A stretch of DNA of 64,000 nucleotides from positions 4,898,001-4,962,000 of the forward strand of contig AP024096.1 in the NCBI GenBank assembly GCA_015099395.1, written 5' to 3'. The notes beneath the pieces were generated by a model, which did no database searches, had not been told where the DNA came from, and saw only the letters and a program-made list of their open reading frames with translations. The DNA comes from Ktedonobacteria bacterium brp13 (GTDB lineage Bacteria > Chloroflexota > Ktedonobacteria > Ktedonobacterales > Ktedonobacteraceae). Below are positions 8,294 to 16,539 of the stretch, piece by piece; position 1 is the first letter of the stretch; every line of letters starts with the position of its first letter. The translations under genes and the position numbers were made by a program.

Positions 8294-9991
8294 CTAGAAG
8301 ATAGCAGGCTCCATATAATCACCGAATGCATCACGAAAGACGTTCATGATTTCACCCAGCGTTGCGTATGCTCGTACGGCGTCCAAAAGTGGATACATAA
8401 CATTATCAGTTGTATCACATGTGCGACGCAACTCGTCCAGGGCATGTTGTACCGCCGACTGATCACGTTCACGACGTACACGTTGCAGTCGCTCCAGATG
8501 CGCTTGCTGACCAACATAATCAATATAGAGGGTCGGTACCTTTACGGGCTCGTTGGAGACATAGTCGTTGACACCAACAATTGTACGTCGCTGCTCGTCG
8601 ATCTCTTGCTGATAACGATAGGCCGATTCAGCGATCTCACGCTGGAAGAAGCCGTTCTGAATACATGGGAGCACACCACCCAGCGCATCGATACGATCGA
8701 GATAGGACTGCGCCGCCTGCTCGGTCTCGTCGGTGAGCGCCTCAACAAAGTAGGAGCCGCCCAGCGGGTCCACAGTATTTACGACGCCGCTCTCTTGCGC
8801 GATAATCTGTTGCGTACGCAGGGCAATCAGCACCGCCTCTTCAGTGGGGAGAGCGAGCGCCTCGTCGCGGGAGTTGGTGTGCAGCGAATTGGTACCACCC
8901 AGGACGGCGGCCAGAGCCTGAATAGTTGTACGCACAACGTTATTCTCTGGCTGCTGCGCGGTTAACGAGACTCCGGCGGTCTGGGCATGACAGCGCATCA
9001 TCCAGGAGCGCGGATCTTGCGCGTGGTAGCGTTCACGCATTAGACGCGCCCAGAGACGGCGACCAGCCCGGAACTTGGCAACCTCTTCAAAAAGATCATT
9101 ATGCACATCAAAGAAGAATGAGAGGCGTGGCGCGAATTCATCGATCTTCAAGCCGCGAGCCAGCGCGGCATCCACATAAGCCAACCCATCCGCAATCGTA
9201 AAGGCCAGTTCCTGCACAGCCGTAGCACCCGCCTCGCGAATATGATAGCCGCTGATACTGACCGTATTCCAGCGTGGCATATGACGTGTGCCATACTCGA
9301 TGGTATCGATGACCAGACGCAGCGATGGCTCAGGAGGGAAAAGGAACTCTTTTTGCGCGCTATACTCTTTCAAGATATCGTTCTGTAGCGTCCCCCCCAG
9401 TTGAGCGCTGCTAAAACCACGCTTCTCCGCATTCACGATATACATGGCCCAGATAGCTGCTGCGGGACTATTGATGGTCATCGAGGTAGTAATCTGATCG
9501 AGCGGCAGATCGGCAAAGAGGATCTCCATGTCGGCCAGCGAAGAGATAGCCACGCCACATTTGCCAAACTCACCAGCAGCCAGAGAGTGATCGGTATCAT
9601 AGCCGTAGAGCGTCGCCATATCGAAGGCCGTCGAGAGGCCCGTCTGGCCCTGACGCAAGAGGTACTTGAAACGCGCGTTGGTATCCTCGGCAGTGCCGAA
9701 GCCAGCAAACATGCGCATCGTCCAGGGACGAGCACGATACATAGTCGGCTGCACACCACGCGTGTAAGGATATTCGCCCGGCAGACCGCTATCGCGCAAG
9801 TAATCGAACGACGCGATATCCTGGGGCATATAGAGTCGTTGGATAGGAACGCTGGATGTAGTCTGTAGCCCGGACCGCTCGCGGACACGCCGCACAGAAC
9901 GCTGTACCGTCTGCTCCTCCCACTGCGTCTGCGCACCCTCTAAGCGGCGCAACTCTTCCTCATCAAACAAAGTACCCTGTTTAAGCATCAT
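8294..9991 (-). CDS. Coenzyme B12-dependent acyl-CoA mutase, large (catalytic) subunit
   Basis: 565 residues, the length of stand-alone alpha subunits: the (beta/alpha)8 barrel without a C-terminal B12-binding domain. Family signatures are PYTRGVQPTMY, RPWTMRMFAGFGTAEDTN, TSMTINSPAA, ISGYHIREAGATA, QTAGVSLTAQQPENN, LGGTNSLHTNS and DPLGGSYFVEALTD. The position corresponding to the methylmalonyl-CoA carboxylate-binding arginine reads SAQKEFLFPP with Gln213, as I recall for isobutyryl-CoA mutase, so methylmalonyl-CoA may not be the substrate. A small B12-binding subunit is needed and none is in the window. It is flanked on the same strand by thiolase (upstream) and GNAT (downstream). Annotation as methylmalonyl-CoA mutase alpha would be the default. 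Confidence 0.9.
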   Translation of the reverse strand: MMLKQGTLFDEEELRRLEGAQTQWEEQTVQRSVRRVRERSGLQTTSSVPIQRLYMPQDIASFDYLRDSGLPGEYPYTRGVQPTMYRARPWTMRMFAGFGTAEDTNARFKYLLRQGQTGLSTAFDMATLYGYDTDHSLAAGEFGKCGVAISSLADMEILFADLPLDQITTSMTINSPAAAIWAMYIVNAEKRGFSSAQLGGTLQNDILKEYSAQKEFLFPPEPSLRLVIDTIEYGTRHMPRWNTVSISGYHIREAGATAVQELAFTIADGLAYVDAALARGLKIDEFAPRLSFFFDVHNDLFEEVAKFRAGRRLWARLMRERYHAQDPRSWMMRCHAQTAGVSLTAQQPENNVVRTTIQALAAVLGGTNSLHTNSRDEALALPTEEAVLIALRTQQIIAQESGVVNTVDPLGGSYFVEALTDETEQAAQSYLDRIDALGGVLPCIQNGFFQREIAESAYRYQQEIDEQRRTIVGVNDYVSNEPVKVPTLYIDYVGQQAHLERLQRVRRERDQSAVQHALDELRRTCDTTDNVMYPLLDAVRAYATLGEIMNVFRDAFGDYMEPAIF

Positions 9992-10060
9992 CGCTCTTCT
10001 TTCTCTCTATGCAGGCATAGGTAGAGGTATTATTAATGGTCTCTACAACTGTCACTGACA

Positions 10061-11242
10061 CTAGACTTCAATCGATAGAGCAACAGCACCACCACCACCC
10101 AGGCAGAGGGTCGCCAGACCACGACCACCACCACGCCTGCGCAGCGCATAGATCAGTGTCGTCAGGACACGTGCACCACTGGAACCAATGGCATGGCCGA
10201 GCGCAATGGCACCGCCATTCTTGTTGACACGTGACCAATCCCAATCCAGTTCTTTGCCATTGGCCAGCGCCTGGGCAGCGAAAGCCTCGTTCACCTCGAT
10301 CAGATCAAAATCCTGCAACTGCATACCGGTCCGCTCTAACAAGCGAGCAACGGCACGTGGAGGCGCGCCAAAGATAAAGCGTGGTGTAATCGCGGCAGTG
10401 GCATAGCCTGTAATACGTGCCAGGACCTCTAAATTATGAGCATGCGCATACTCTTCGGCAACGACAATAGTCGCCGAAGCACCATCACTCAATCCAGGCG
10501 CATTGCCAGCCGTGACCGTGCCACCCTCGCGAAAGGCCGGGATCAGACGGGTCAGTGCCTCCATTGAAGAGTCACCACGAATCGGCTCGTCAGTCTCAAT
10601 CAGGATAGTATTCTTCTTCTGACGAATCTCAACCGGCACGATCTCATCTTTAAAACGCCCCTCGTTCGTAGCAGCGAAAGCATGCTGATGGCTTTGCAGC
10701 GAGAAACGATCCTGCTCCTCACGCGTAACGCCATACTTATCAGCGATTACTTCCGCTTCTTCGCCCATATGGATATCTTCAAAGGCGCACCAGAGGCCAT
10801 CATGCACAACACTATCGACCAGCTTACCATCACCCATGCGGTAACCGGTCCGGGCCTTAGGCAACAGATAAGGAGCGTTACTCATGCTCTCCATACCGCC
10901 TGCGACAAAGGCCTGCGCATCGCCAGCGCGTATCGCCTGCGCGGCCAGCATCACAGCCTGCAATCCCGAGCCACAGACCTTATTGATCGTAAATGCCGAA
11001 ATCTCGTCCGGGATACCTGCATGGAGCGCAGCCTGGCGAGCCGGAGCCTGTCCCACACCAGCCGAGACCACATTCCCCATAATAACCTCGTCAAGTGCTG
11101 ATACATCGATACCAGCCCGACGAACTGCCTCCCGAATCGCGACCGCACCCAACTGCGGCGCACTCAAAGTAGATAAACCACCCAGAAATTTACCTGTCGG
11201 CGTCCTCGCCGCCCCAACAATCACGGGATTAGCTGCTGACAT
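10061..11242 (-). CDS. Acetyl-CoA C-acetyltransferase (thiolase)
   Basis: 393 residues, normal for thiolase II. It condenses two acetyl-CoA or cleaves acetoacetyl-CoA. The acyl-accepting cysteine is Cys90 in INKVCGSGLQA. The second active-site region is NEAFAAQALA, the catalytic His lies in GGAIALGHAIGSSGAR, and the C-terminal catalytic Cys in ATLCLGGGGAVA. AGGAGG is placed 8 bases before ATG 11242. An extended -10 (TGTTATAAT) is 70 bases upstream, so this is probably the first gene of the thiolase-mutase-GNAT-HisS run. It may supply or drain acetyl-CoA units in polyhydroxyalkanoate or branched-chain metabolism; which one is not visible here. Confidence 0.93.
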   Translation of the reverse strand: MSAANPVIVGAARTPTGKFLGGLSTLSAPQLGAVAIREAVRRAGIDVSALDEVIMGNVVSAGVGQAPARQAALHAGIPDEISAFTINKVCGSGLQAVMLAAQAIRAGDAQAFVAGGMESMSNAPYLLPKARTGYRMGDGKLVDSVVHDGLWCAFEDIHMGEEAEVIADKYGVTREEQDRFSLQSHQHAFAATNEGRFKDEIVPVEIRQKKNTILIETDEPIRGDSSMEALTRLIPAFREGGTVTAGNAPGLSDGASATIVVAEEYAHAHNLEVLARITGYATAAITPRFIFGAPPRAVARLLERTGMQLQDFDLIEVNEAFAAQALANGKELDWDWSRVNKNGGAIALGHAIGSSGARVLTTLIYALRRRGGGRGLATLCLGGGGAVALSIEV

Positions 11243-11309
11243 CTTGTGTCCCTCCTATGTGATTCCACAACGTCGTAGATAAGCTGAAGACAGAATGAAC
11301 TGTACTCTT

Positions 11310-11315
11310 ATTATA
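11310..11315 (-). promoter_or_regulatory. Extended -10 promoter element upstream of the thiolase gene
   Basis: On the minus strand the sequence reads TGTTATAATA: a perfect TATAAT with TG one base upstream. The -35 region is weak. Transcription would begin near 11303, leaving a leader of about 60 bases before ATG 11242. Confidence 0.5.
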
Positions 11316-11379
11316 ACAAACTGAAGATGTTGGATACTTGCACAGATAATGCAGCGGGCCATAGGAAGATGCGCGACCA

Positions 11380-11424
11380 GGTCTTGCAGGCAAGGGCGTC
11401 TCGTGTGCCCTTACCTGCAAGACC
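11380..11424 (-). terminator. Hairpin terminator after the anti-sigma gene
   Basis: Long inverted repeat with arms GGTCTTGCAGG and CCTGCAAGACC and an inner AAGGGC/GCCCTT pair. It begins 4 bases after the anti-sigma stop. There is no clear T-run, so factor-independent termination is uncertain. Confidence 0.5.
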
Positions 11425-11427
11425 AAT

Positions 11428-12534
11428 TTATGCAGGTCGTGCAGGCAGTTCGCCTATCTGGAAGCCCGGAGGAACATTCATGTCCCACATGGAGGAGGAG
11501 ACCTGATCAGGGTGTAGCCATTCGACGGTATCATACATTGGCGCTGCCTGTCCGCCGGCACTGGTTGCTTCTAGCATATTGACGGGCATATAGTGCATGT
11601 CTAAAAGCAGGATATCACCGCCGGCGATCTTTATCTGGTAGACGGGTTGACCACGAAACTGTCCTTTACCCAGATACTTTGCTTGCCCACTTGCCAGTTG
11701 ATTACGCAGGGTCGTGAGATTAAAGGCCGTCCCGCTATTATCCCAATCGCTGACGTTCCATTGCGCGACGTGATGCATCATATCCAGTCCCAATGACTTT
11801 TGAGCATCTTTAACAACCACCACATCCAGCTGCCCATCCATACGCGTCTCGACATTCACCTGCTGATTCTGCATATCATGATACGTCGTCACTTCGTATG
11901 GACCGCTAGAGCTCATCATCGTCTGCTTCTGCAATAAGACATATGAGCTCCAGGAAAGATTGGCGGGTAGGGCAAAGCTCTGCTGCGCCTGCCAGGGCAA
12001 TACATGAGAGCCACTAAATAGGACCACGAAGATCAGGGCAACGGCAACGAGGGCAGCGGCAACAGGAATCATAATGCGTGTGCGGGTGGCATGGGCCGCC
12101 TGCCTGAAACCATATCCACCGATCCACGGCACAGTCTGGGCAGCAGATGAGCGCGACCTGCGCAAGCGACCATTGGCACGACTGGAACGTTGAACCTGCT
12201 GGGCAAGCGCTGTGCGAATGGCACGATCGACCTGTAACGAGGGTTCGGAAGCAGGCAGTTGCGCGATGAGTCGCGTCGTACGGGTGAGCAATTGATAATC
12301 CCGCGCGCAGGCCGGACAGGACCGCACGTGCAGCATGACACGCTCACGCTGCTCCGCAGAGAGTTCATCCCAGATCCCTAGATAGAGTTGGATAATGGCA
12401 CAGGCCTCCTGACCACGAGCATCTGCTGGTGGTAGAGGGGGAAGATGTTGTAGTGCAGCATCTTCTTGTGCATGCACTACCGATTGTTGATTGAACCGCT
12501 CCCGTGAGGAACGTTGCTCATTGGTGTTGCCCAT
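11428..12534 (-). CDS. Membrane anti-sigma factor with zinc finger and extracytoplasmic sensor domain
   Basis: 368 residues from ATG 12534; the frame is open further upstream, but an AGGAGT site just before 12534 and the 4-base gap to the sigma gene fix this start. The cytoplasmic N-terminus has the zf-HC2 anti-sigma motif H69-x3-C73-x2-C76 (HVRSCPAC). One membrane helix covers about 154-174 (IMIPVAAALVAVALIFVVLF). The outer ~190 residues hold beta-rich text (YVLLQKQTMMSS, GQFRGQPVYQIKIAGGDILL, ITVEWLHPDQ-like end) resembling LolA/RseB-type or outer-membrane-lipoprotein-carrier folds, which in RseB sense envelope stress. It presumably holds the upstream ECF sigma factor inactive until an envelope signal arrives. 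The fold assignment of the outer domain is tentative. Confidence 0.82.
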   Translation of the reverse strand: MGNTNEQRSSRERFNQQSVVHAQEDAALQHLPPLPPADARGQEACAIIQLYLGIWDELSAEQRERVMLHVRSCPACARDYQLLTRTTRLIAQLPASEPSLQVDRAIRTALAQQVQRSSRANGRLRRSRSSAAQTVPWIGGYGFRQAAHATRTRIMIPVAAALVAVALIFVVLFSGSHVLPWQAQQSFALPANLSWSSYVLLQKQTMMSSSGPYEVTTYHDMQNQQVNVETRMDGQLDVVVVKDAQKSLGLDMMHHVAQWNVSDWDNSGTAFNLTTLRNQLASGQAKYLGKGQFRGQPVYQIKIAGGDILLLDMHYMPVNMLEATSAGGQAAPMYDTVEWLHPDQVSSSMWDMNVPPGFQIGELPARPA

Positions 12535-12538
12535 CTTA

Positions 12539-13141
12539 TTACTCCTGTGCTCCAACACCGTCTTTACTGATATTTTGATAGTGTACTGCAAACATCTTTT
12601 TAGCGCGAGTGATACGTGTGGCTGCCGCATTGGGAGAGATACCAACAATACCTGCAATCTCTTGATATGTGAGCCCCTGGGCGGCGCTCAAAATAAGCAC
12701 AGTGGAGTAATCAACCGGCATAGCTGAAAGTACCATGCGGATCATTTCGCGCTCCGCAACTTCGGGAATGCCACCGCTATCGGCTAGAAACGAGGCCAGG
12801 TCGTCAGGCACCTGATCGTCAGCGGTCGCGTCGGTCCGGCGCAGGCGTGGAGAAAGCGGCCACCAGGAGACCCGTTTGCGCCGCCGTAAGAGATCAACGC
12901 AAAGGTTTGTGGCAATACGATATAACCAGGATGAAAGACGATCTCGCTCGTATAATCCATCCCAGGCGGTAAAAGCACGAATGAAGACCTCTTGCGTTAT
13001 ATCATCAGCGTCCTCCTGACTTCCTAGCAAGCGATAGGTATAAGAATGTATTGGGCGACGAAATTGCTCGTAGAGCCTGGTCAACGCCTGAGCATCAACT
13101 TCCCTGGTCTCCTGCTGTTGCGCCGACTTGTCCACTGTCAT
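12539..13141 (-). CDS. ECF-family RNA polymerase sigma factor
   Basis: About 200 residues from ATG 13141. Region 2 is visible as LYEQFRRPIHSYTYRLLGSQ, then DADDITQEVFIRAFTAW and WLYRIATNLCVDLLRRR. Region 4 is AMPVDYSTVLILSAAQGLTY followed by EIAGIVGISPNAAATRITRA, a helix-turn-helix for the -35 element. The frame is open up to 13300, but the upstream extension has no good ribosome site. AGGAGA lies upstream of both GTG 13150 (very close) and ATG 13141 (somewhat far), so the start is uncertain by a few codons. It is followed 4 bases later by its anti-sigma gene and is divergent from the sedolisin-like gene at 13670, a possible target. Confidence 0.92.
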   Translation of the reverse strand: MTVDKSAQQQETREVDAQALTRLYEQFRRPIHSYTYRLLGSQEDADDITQEVFIRAFTAWDGLYERDRLSSWLYRIATNLCVDLLRRRKRVSWWPLSPRLRRTDATADDQVPDDLASFLADSGGIPEVAEREMIRMVLSAMPVDYSTVLILSAAQGLTYQEIAGIVGISPNAAATRITRAKKMFAVHYQNISKDGVGAQE

Positions 13142-13669
13142 GCTGACACACACTTTCTCCTGTGGATGAGCTTCTATTTTACTCTGTGTGGCTTGTACCA
13201 GTAGTATACCGCCAGAAACGAGAAATATAAACATAGTAAACCTGATCCTCACTGAATGTACTAGCTCGAGCAGTGTCAAACAATTACGCAACAATCGCAC
13301 CAGAATACTCTTTTACTCGCGCAATACAGGCGCGATACGAGCGGCCCACACCCTCGTATCACGTCGAGGATGGTCTATATTTACAAGCCAGATTGGTTTT
13401 GGTTGGTATGATTGTCAGATAACATAATACACGGCGTAGCACAATTGTCCCATATACTTTCAGAATGGTATCTCCAGCATTATCATGTAACAGGGTGGAA
13501 CATTCTGGTACAAAAAATGCTTTAGCCGCCAGACTCCACTACGATGCATTTTCGTGCATCGCTACTGCACAGAAGTTGATTACTACTTTTTATACATAGC
13601 AATAACTGATGATAAGAAACATCTATTGTCTACGCAAGAGGAAGTTGGGTTGAAAGGGAGGTTCACAGG
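13142..13669. other. Divergent intergenic region between sigma factor and sedolisin-like gene
   Basis: About 530 bases without a convincing gene. It must hold promoters for both divergent genes. I see a small perfect inverted repeat GATGCA-ttttcg-TGCATC (13543-13560) and AT-rich stretches, but no sharp -35/-10 pair. ECF-type autoregulatory promoters could be here and would not look like the housekeeping consensus. Confidence 0.4.
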
Positions 13670-15586
13670 ATGTCACTCTACTTATTACGAAGTGGGTTAC
13701 GAGGCAGGAGATATTCTTCTAGTAGCACCACACAACCATATGGACGCATTATCACTATTATCACACCGCTGCTTAGCCTTACATTTCTGATGTATATGGT
13801 CTCTTTCCAATTACTACATTTTACCTTTGTACGCGCGACCAACTCGGGTGAGCCGCTACCCCTCACAGGTACGCTCACCCCACTGCTCAGCCGGAGTCAC
13901 TTTGTGGGACAGGCAGATCCTCAACAGCAACTGCTACTCTCTATGGGCCTGAAACCGAGCAATACAGACACAGTAGAACTCGCGCTTAAGCATATCAGCT
14001 ATGGTGGCAACACGATACATTCGCTAGAAAACTTTCGTCCCACACAAGTCAGCTATGCCAGAGTCACGCACTATCTTAAAGATGCTGGCTTTACCGTCAC
14101 CCGCACCTATTCCCACCGTCTCTACATCAACTTTCACGGAACCGTCGCCCAGGTTGAAACGCTCTTCCACACGCCGATCAACATCTATCGTGCCCCTTCA
14201 GGTCCTCTCTTTTATGCCAATAGCCAGGACCCGCTGCTCCCAGAGTGGCTACACGCGGAGGTCGTTGGTCTGTATGGTCTGAATAACGCGACGCATTGGC
14301 ACCATACCATTGAAGAGGATCAGGGAAGCTCAAGCCCTACCTCACCTGCAGTCCTCCTCTCAACGGCCCGCACTTGTCCGCGTGCCAACGGGCGAACGTT
14401 GACACCACAACAGGTTGCCAGCGCCTATGGACTCGACACACTCTATCGACAACACGACCAGGGCGAAGGCCAGGATATTGCCCTCTTCGAACTCGACGGC
14501 ATACACTACAACGATATCGCAACGTACGCACACTGCTTCGGCATTCCTACGAACAACTTGATTACCATGCCCAGCGAAGGCATCAACCAGGCACCAGGAG
14601 TAGACGCACGCGGCAGCGAGAGCGACGCCGAACTCTTGCTCAGCGCCGTACCCCACCTGCATAGCCTCGAACTATACGAAACCAACAACGACGAATCCAG
14701 CTATCTCTCCCAATGGGCACGCATCATAGAGGATGACGTACCAGTTGTCACAACCGGCTGGAACATCTGTGAGCTGCAAGCAGAAGACCAACTCATACAG
14801 CAAGAGAACGTCTTCTTTGAGATGGCCGCCCTCCAGGGACAAAATATCTTCGCAGCCGCTGGCAGCAGCAGTTGCATACATAACAACACGCGCACAGGCC
14901 AACTTACAATGACCGGGACTGATCCTGCCGCCCAACCCTATATCATCAGCGTAGGAGGCAGCAACCTGATCACCAGCGGAACAACCTACGACAAAGAGAT
15001 AGCCTGGCTACCATCCACGACCAACAACAAGACAGCAACGGTGAGCAGCAATAGTAACCTGAGCTCACACTGGTCACCACCGACATGGCAGCATATGTTT
15101 GGCATAACCAATCAGGAACTATACGCAGCCAGGCCCATCTACCATTGCTTGCACGGTGCCTGCCGAGCCATCCCCGACGTCGCATTCAACGCAGACCCGT
15201 TCACCGGCTACTGGACCTATTGCAGCGTAGCCGTCGCCGGCTGCACGCCTGGACAACAATGGCAAAGCGTCGGTGGCACCTCAGTTGCAGCCCTCTACTG
15301 GTCTGCCTTCATGGCACTGACCAATGAGCTCGCGCAACACCAAACAGTACCACGACCCGGCTTCGTCGCCCCCCTGCTCTATACGCTAGCCGACAACCCC
15401 GTCAGTTACGCACACGACTTCCACGATATAGTAGTCAACGACGCCAGCGGACTCAGTGATATCGGCTACGATCACCTCACCGGCCTCGGAAGCTACAGAG
15501 CCTGGAATCTGGCCCACGCATTAATACAGCAGGCCAACGCCGGAAGCAGAGAACACAACCAGGTACAACTCTCAATGGGACACTAA
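13670..15586 (+). CDS. S53 (sedolisin/kumamolisin) family protein, catalytic residues apparently lost
   Basis: 638 residues. A membrane or signal helix spans about 25-50 (IITIITPLLSLTFLMYMVS). A pro-kumamolisin activation domain covers about 75-205 (GTVAQVETLFHTPINIY). The S53 fold follows, with the nucleophile motif SVGGTSVAAL at Ser538 and the calcium-site pattern DFHDI ... GYDHLTGLG near the C-terminus (Asp586, Asp601). However, the usual E-x-x-x-D motif reads E321-L-L-L-S325 (catalytic Asp replaced by Ser), and the oxyanion Asp of the AAGDSG motif is Ser399 (AAGSSS). The protein is therefore probably inactive or altered. GGAGG 9 bases before ATG 13670 supports the start. It is divergent from an ECF sigma/anti-sigma pair. 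Confidence 0.85.
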   Translation: MSLYLLRSGLRGRRYSSSSTTQPYGRIITIITPLLSLTFLMYMVSFQLLHFTFVRATNSGEPLPLTGTLTPLLSRSHFVGQADPQQQLLLSMGLKPSNTDTVELALKHISYGGNTIHSLENFRPTQVSYARVTHYLKDAGFTVTRTYSHRLYINFHGTVAQVETLFHTPINIYRAPSGPLFYANSQDPLLPEWLHAEVVGLYGLNNATHWHHTIEEDQGSSSPTSPAVLLSTARTCPRANGRTLTPQQVASAYGLDTLYRQHDQGEGQDIALFELDGIHYNDIATYAHCFGIPTNNLITMPSEGINQAPGVDARGSESDAELLLSAVPHLHSLELYETNNDESSYLSQWARIIEDDVPVVTTGWNICELQAEDQLIQQENVFFEMAALQGQNIFAAAGSSSCIHNNTRTGQLTMTGTDPAAQPYIISVGGSNLITSGTTYDKEIAWLPSTTNNKTATVSSNSNLSSHWSPPTWQHMFGITNQELYAARPIYHCLHGACRAIPDVAFNADPFTGYWTYCSVAVAGCTPGQQWQSVGGTSVAALYWSAFMALTNELAQHQTVPRPGFVAPLLYTLADNPVSYAHDFHDIVVNDASGLSDIGYDHLTGLGSYRAWNLAHALIQQANAGSREHNQVQLSMGH

Positions 15587-15654
15587 GATCTTATTCCGAA
15601 ACCCAACGCGACTGGCGTCGCTAGTGCTCTGCACTCAAGTTTTCGGATCAGTAG
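15584..15654 (+). repeat. Three-arm palindromic repeat, copy 1
   Basis: 71-bp element beginning exactly at the TAA stop of the sedolisin-like gene. Outer arms TCCGAAA and TTTCGGA enclose two hairpins, GCGAC/GTCGC and AGTGC/GCACT, so single strands could fold as a three-way junction. It differs from copy 3 (36296-36366) at only four positions. Further copies lie at 16422-16510 and 39364-39429. Confidence 0.85.
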
Positions 15655-15712
15655 TAAACCAACAATGGGATACTAAATCGGCAGAGGAGAACACGAGAGC
15701 ACGCGCAAAAAA

Positions 15713-15756
15713 GAGAGGACGAAGGGTGACATAGACCACATCCCCTTCATCCTCTC
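15713..15756 (+). terminator. Hairpin terminator after sedolisin-like gene
   Basis: Inverted repeat with arms GAGAGGACGAAGGG and CCCTTCATCCTCTC (one mismatch) about 125 bases after the stop, beyond the repeat element. There is no strong T-run after it. Confidence 0.5.
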
Positions 15757-15788
15757 CTATTGGCGTTATAGCACATAGCGCAGAACCA

Positions 15789-15818
15789 TTGACTTGTTTA
15801 TAGACATCACCCTATAGT
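15789..15818 (+). promoter_or_regulatory. Sigma-70-type promoter for small membrane protein gene
   Basis: TTGACT (15789-15794) and TATAGT (15813-15818) with an 18-base spacer. The start of transcription would be near 15825, which excludes the ATG at 15820 and supports ATG 15862. Confidence 0.6.
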
Positions 15819-15861
15819 ATTGATTAGAGTAAAACGCACATTTTTCATAAAAGGATTTGGC

Positions 15862-16029
15862 ATGTCAACACTACAGATCATCATATTATTTTGCTGGGTA
15901 TGTGTCGCATTTGCGTCTATTAACTACTTTAGAAAACAAGAAAATAGAAATAGACAGACCACCATCTCGATTATCATTGCGGACCTGGCTATGACGTTTA
16001 TGGTCATTGCAGCGCTACTTTATAAGTAA
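15862..16029 (+). CDS. Small membrane protein of unknown function
   Basis: 55 residues from ATG 15862, chosen because AAGGA lies 7 bases upstream and the promoter at 15789-15818 would begin transcription after the other in-frame ATG (15820). Two hydrophobic helices are visible: about 3-20 (LQIIILFCWVCVAFASI) and 36-54 (IIIADLAMTFMVIAALLY), joined by a basic/polar loop with FRKQENRNRQ. No family recognised. Its own promoter and ribosome site argue that it is a real gene. Confidence 0.6.
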   Translation: MSTLQIIILFCWVCVAFASINYFRKQENRNRQTTISIIIADLAMTFMVIAALLYK

Positions 16030-16539
16030 GGATGCTGCACTTCATTCCTTTGTGGTTTGTCTACTCACTCTTTATTTTTGAACACTACTATGCTGTGATT
16101 CCTCAACTCAGTTCAGCGTCTGATTACCATGAGAAGTTGCAGAGATTATAGTAGATGTGTCCAGTCTTATGTGCAAAATGTAGTGAATTTTTTTTTGCTA
16201 TGAAAGCTGACATTGTTAGCAGAGCTTTTAGAAATAGCACGAATCGCAACTATAACATATATAGAAATAGGAAAATGAGCAGTAGATGCACAACAGAGGC
16301 AGCGGACAGAGAAAGATCAGAGAACTGGTAATCAAGAAAAGCATTGACAGCACTATGCAGTTAGGAATACTATGTGCAAGATAGCTGATAAGTGCTAGGC
16401 AGTTGCAATGCATTGAGCCCTTGAGATCTTATACCGAATATTAACGCGACTCACGTCGCTCGTGCTCTACGTTCTATACACTTTGCGCACTCCGATGTTC
16501 GGATAGGCAGTTAGTTGAAAGAAGATGCAAGGATATACA
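16030..16539. other. Gene-poor intergenic stretch with a three-arm repeat
   Basis: About 510 AT-rich bases. The only clear content is copy 2 of the three-arm repeat (16422-16510). A 61-codon minus-strand frame (16228-16413) is hydrophobic and Cys/Phe-rich without a ribosome site and looks spurious. Confidence 0.5.
16422..16510 (+). repeat. Three-arm palindromic repeat, copy 2 (extended arm)
   Basis: Same start (GAGATCTTATACCGAA) and end (GTTCGGATAG) as copy 1, with an intact GCGAC-tcac-GTCGC hairpin. The second arm is lengthened: GTGC and GCAC are separated by about 19 bases instead of three. Unlike copies 1 and 3 it does not begin at a coding stop. Confidence 0.7.

Noticed and set aside
8288..8965. 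225-codon open frame on the plus strand
   Set aside because: Antisense to the C-terminal part of the acyl-CoA mutase, which has clear family motifs.
13670..13870. Sedolisin-like gene as a pseudogene
   Set aside because: The 638-codon frame is intact with a good ribosome site and conserved structural motifs; only catalytic positions differ, so a pseudoenzyme is more likely.
16228..16413. 61-codon hydrophobic, Cys/Phe-rich frame on the minus strand
   Set aside because: No ribosome site or promoter; AT-rich intergenic sequence; composition looks like translated noise.
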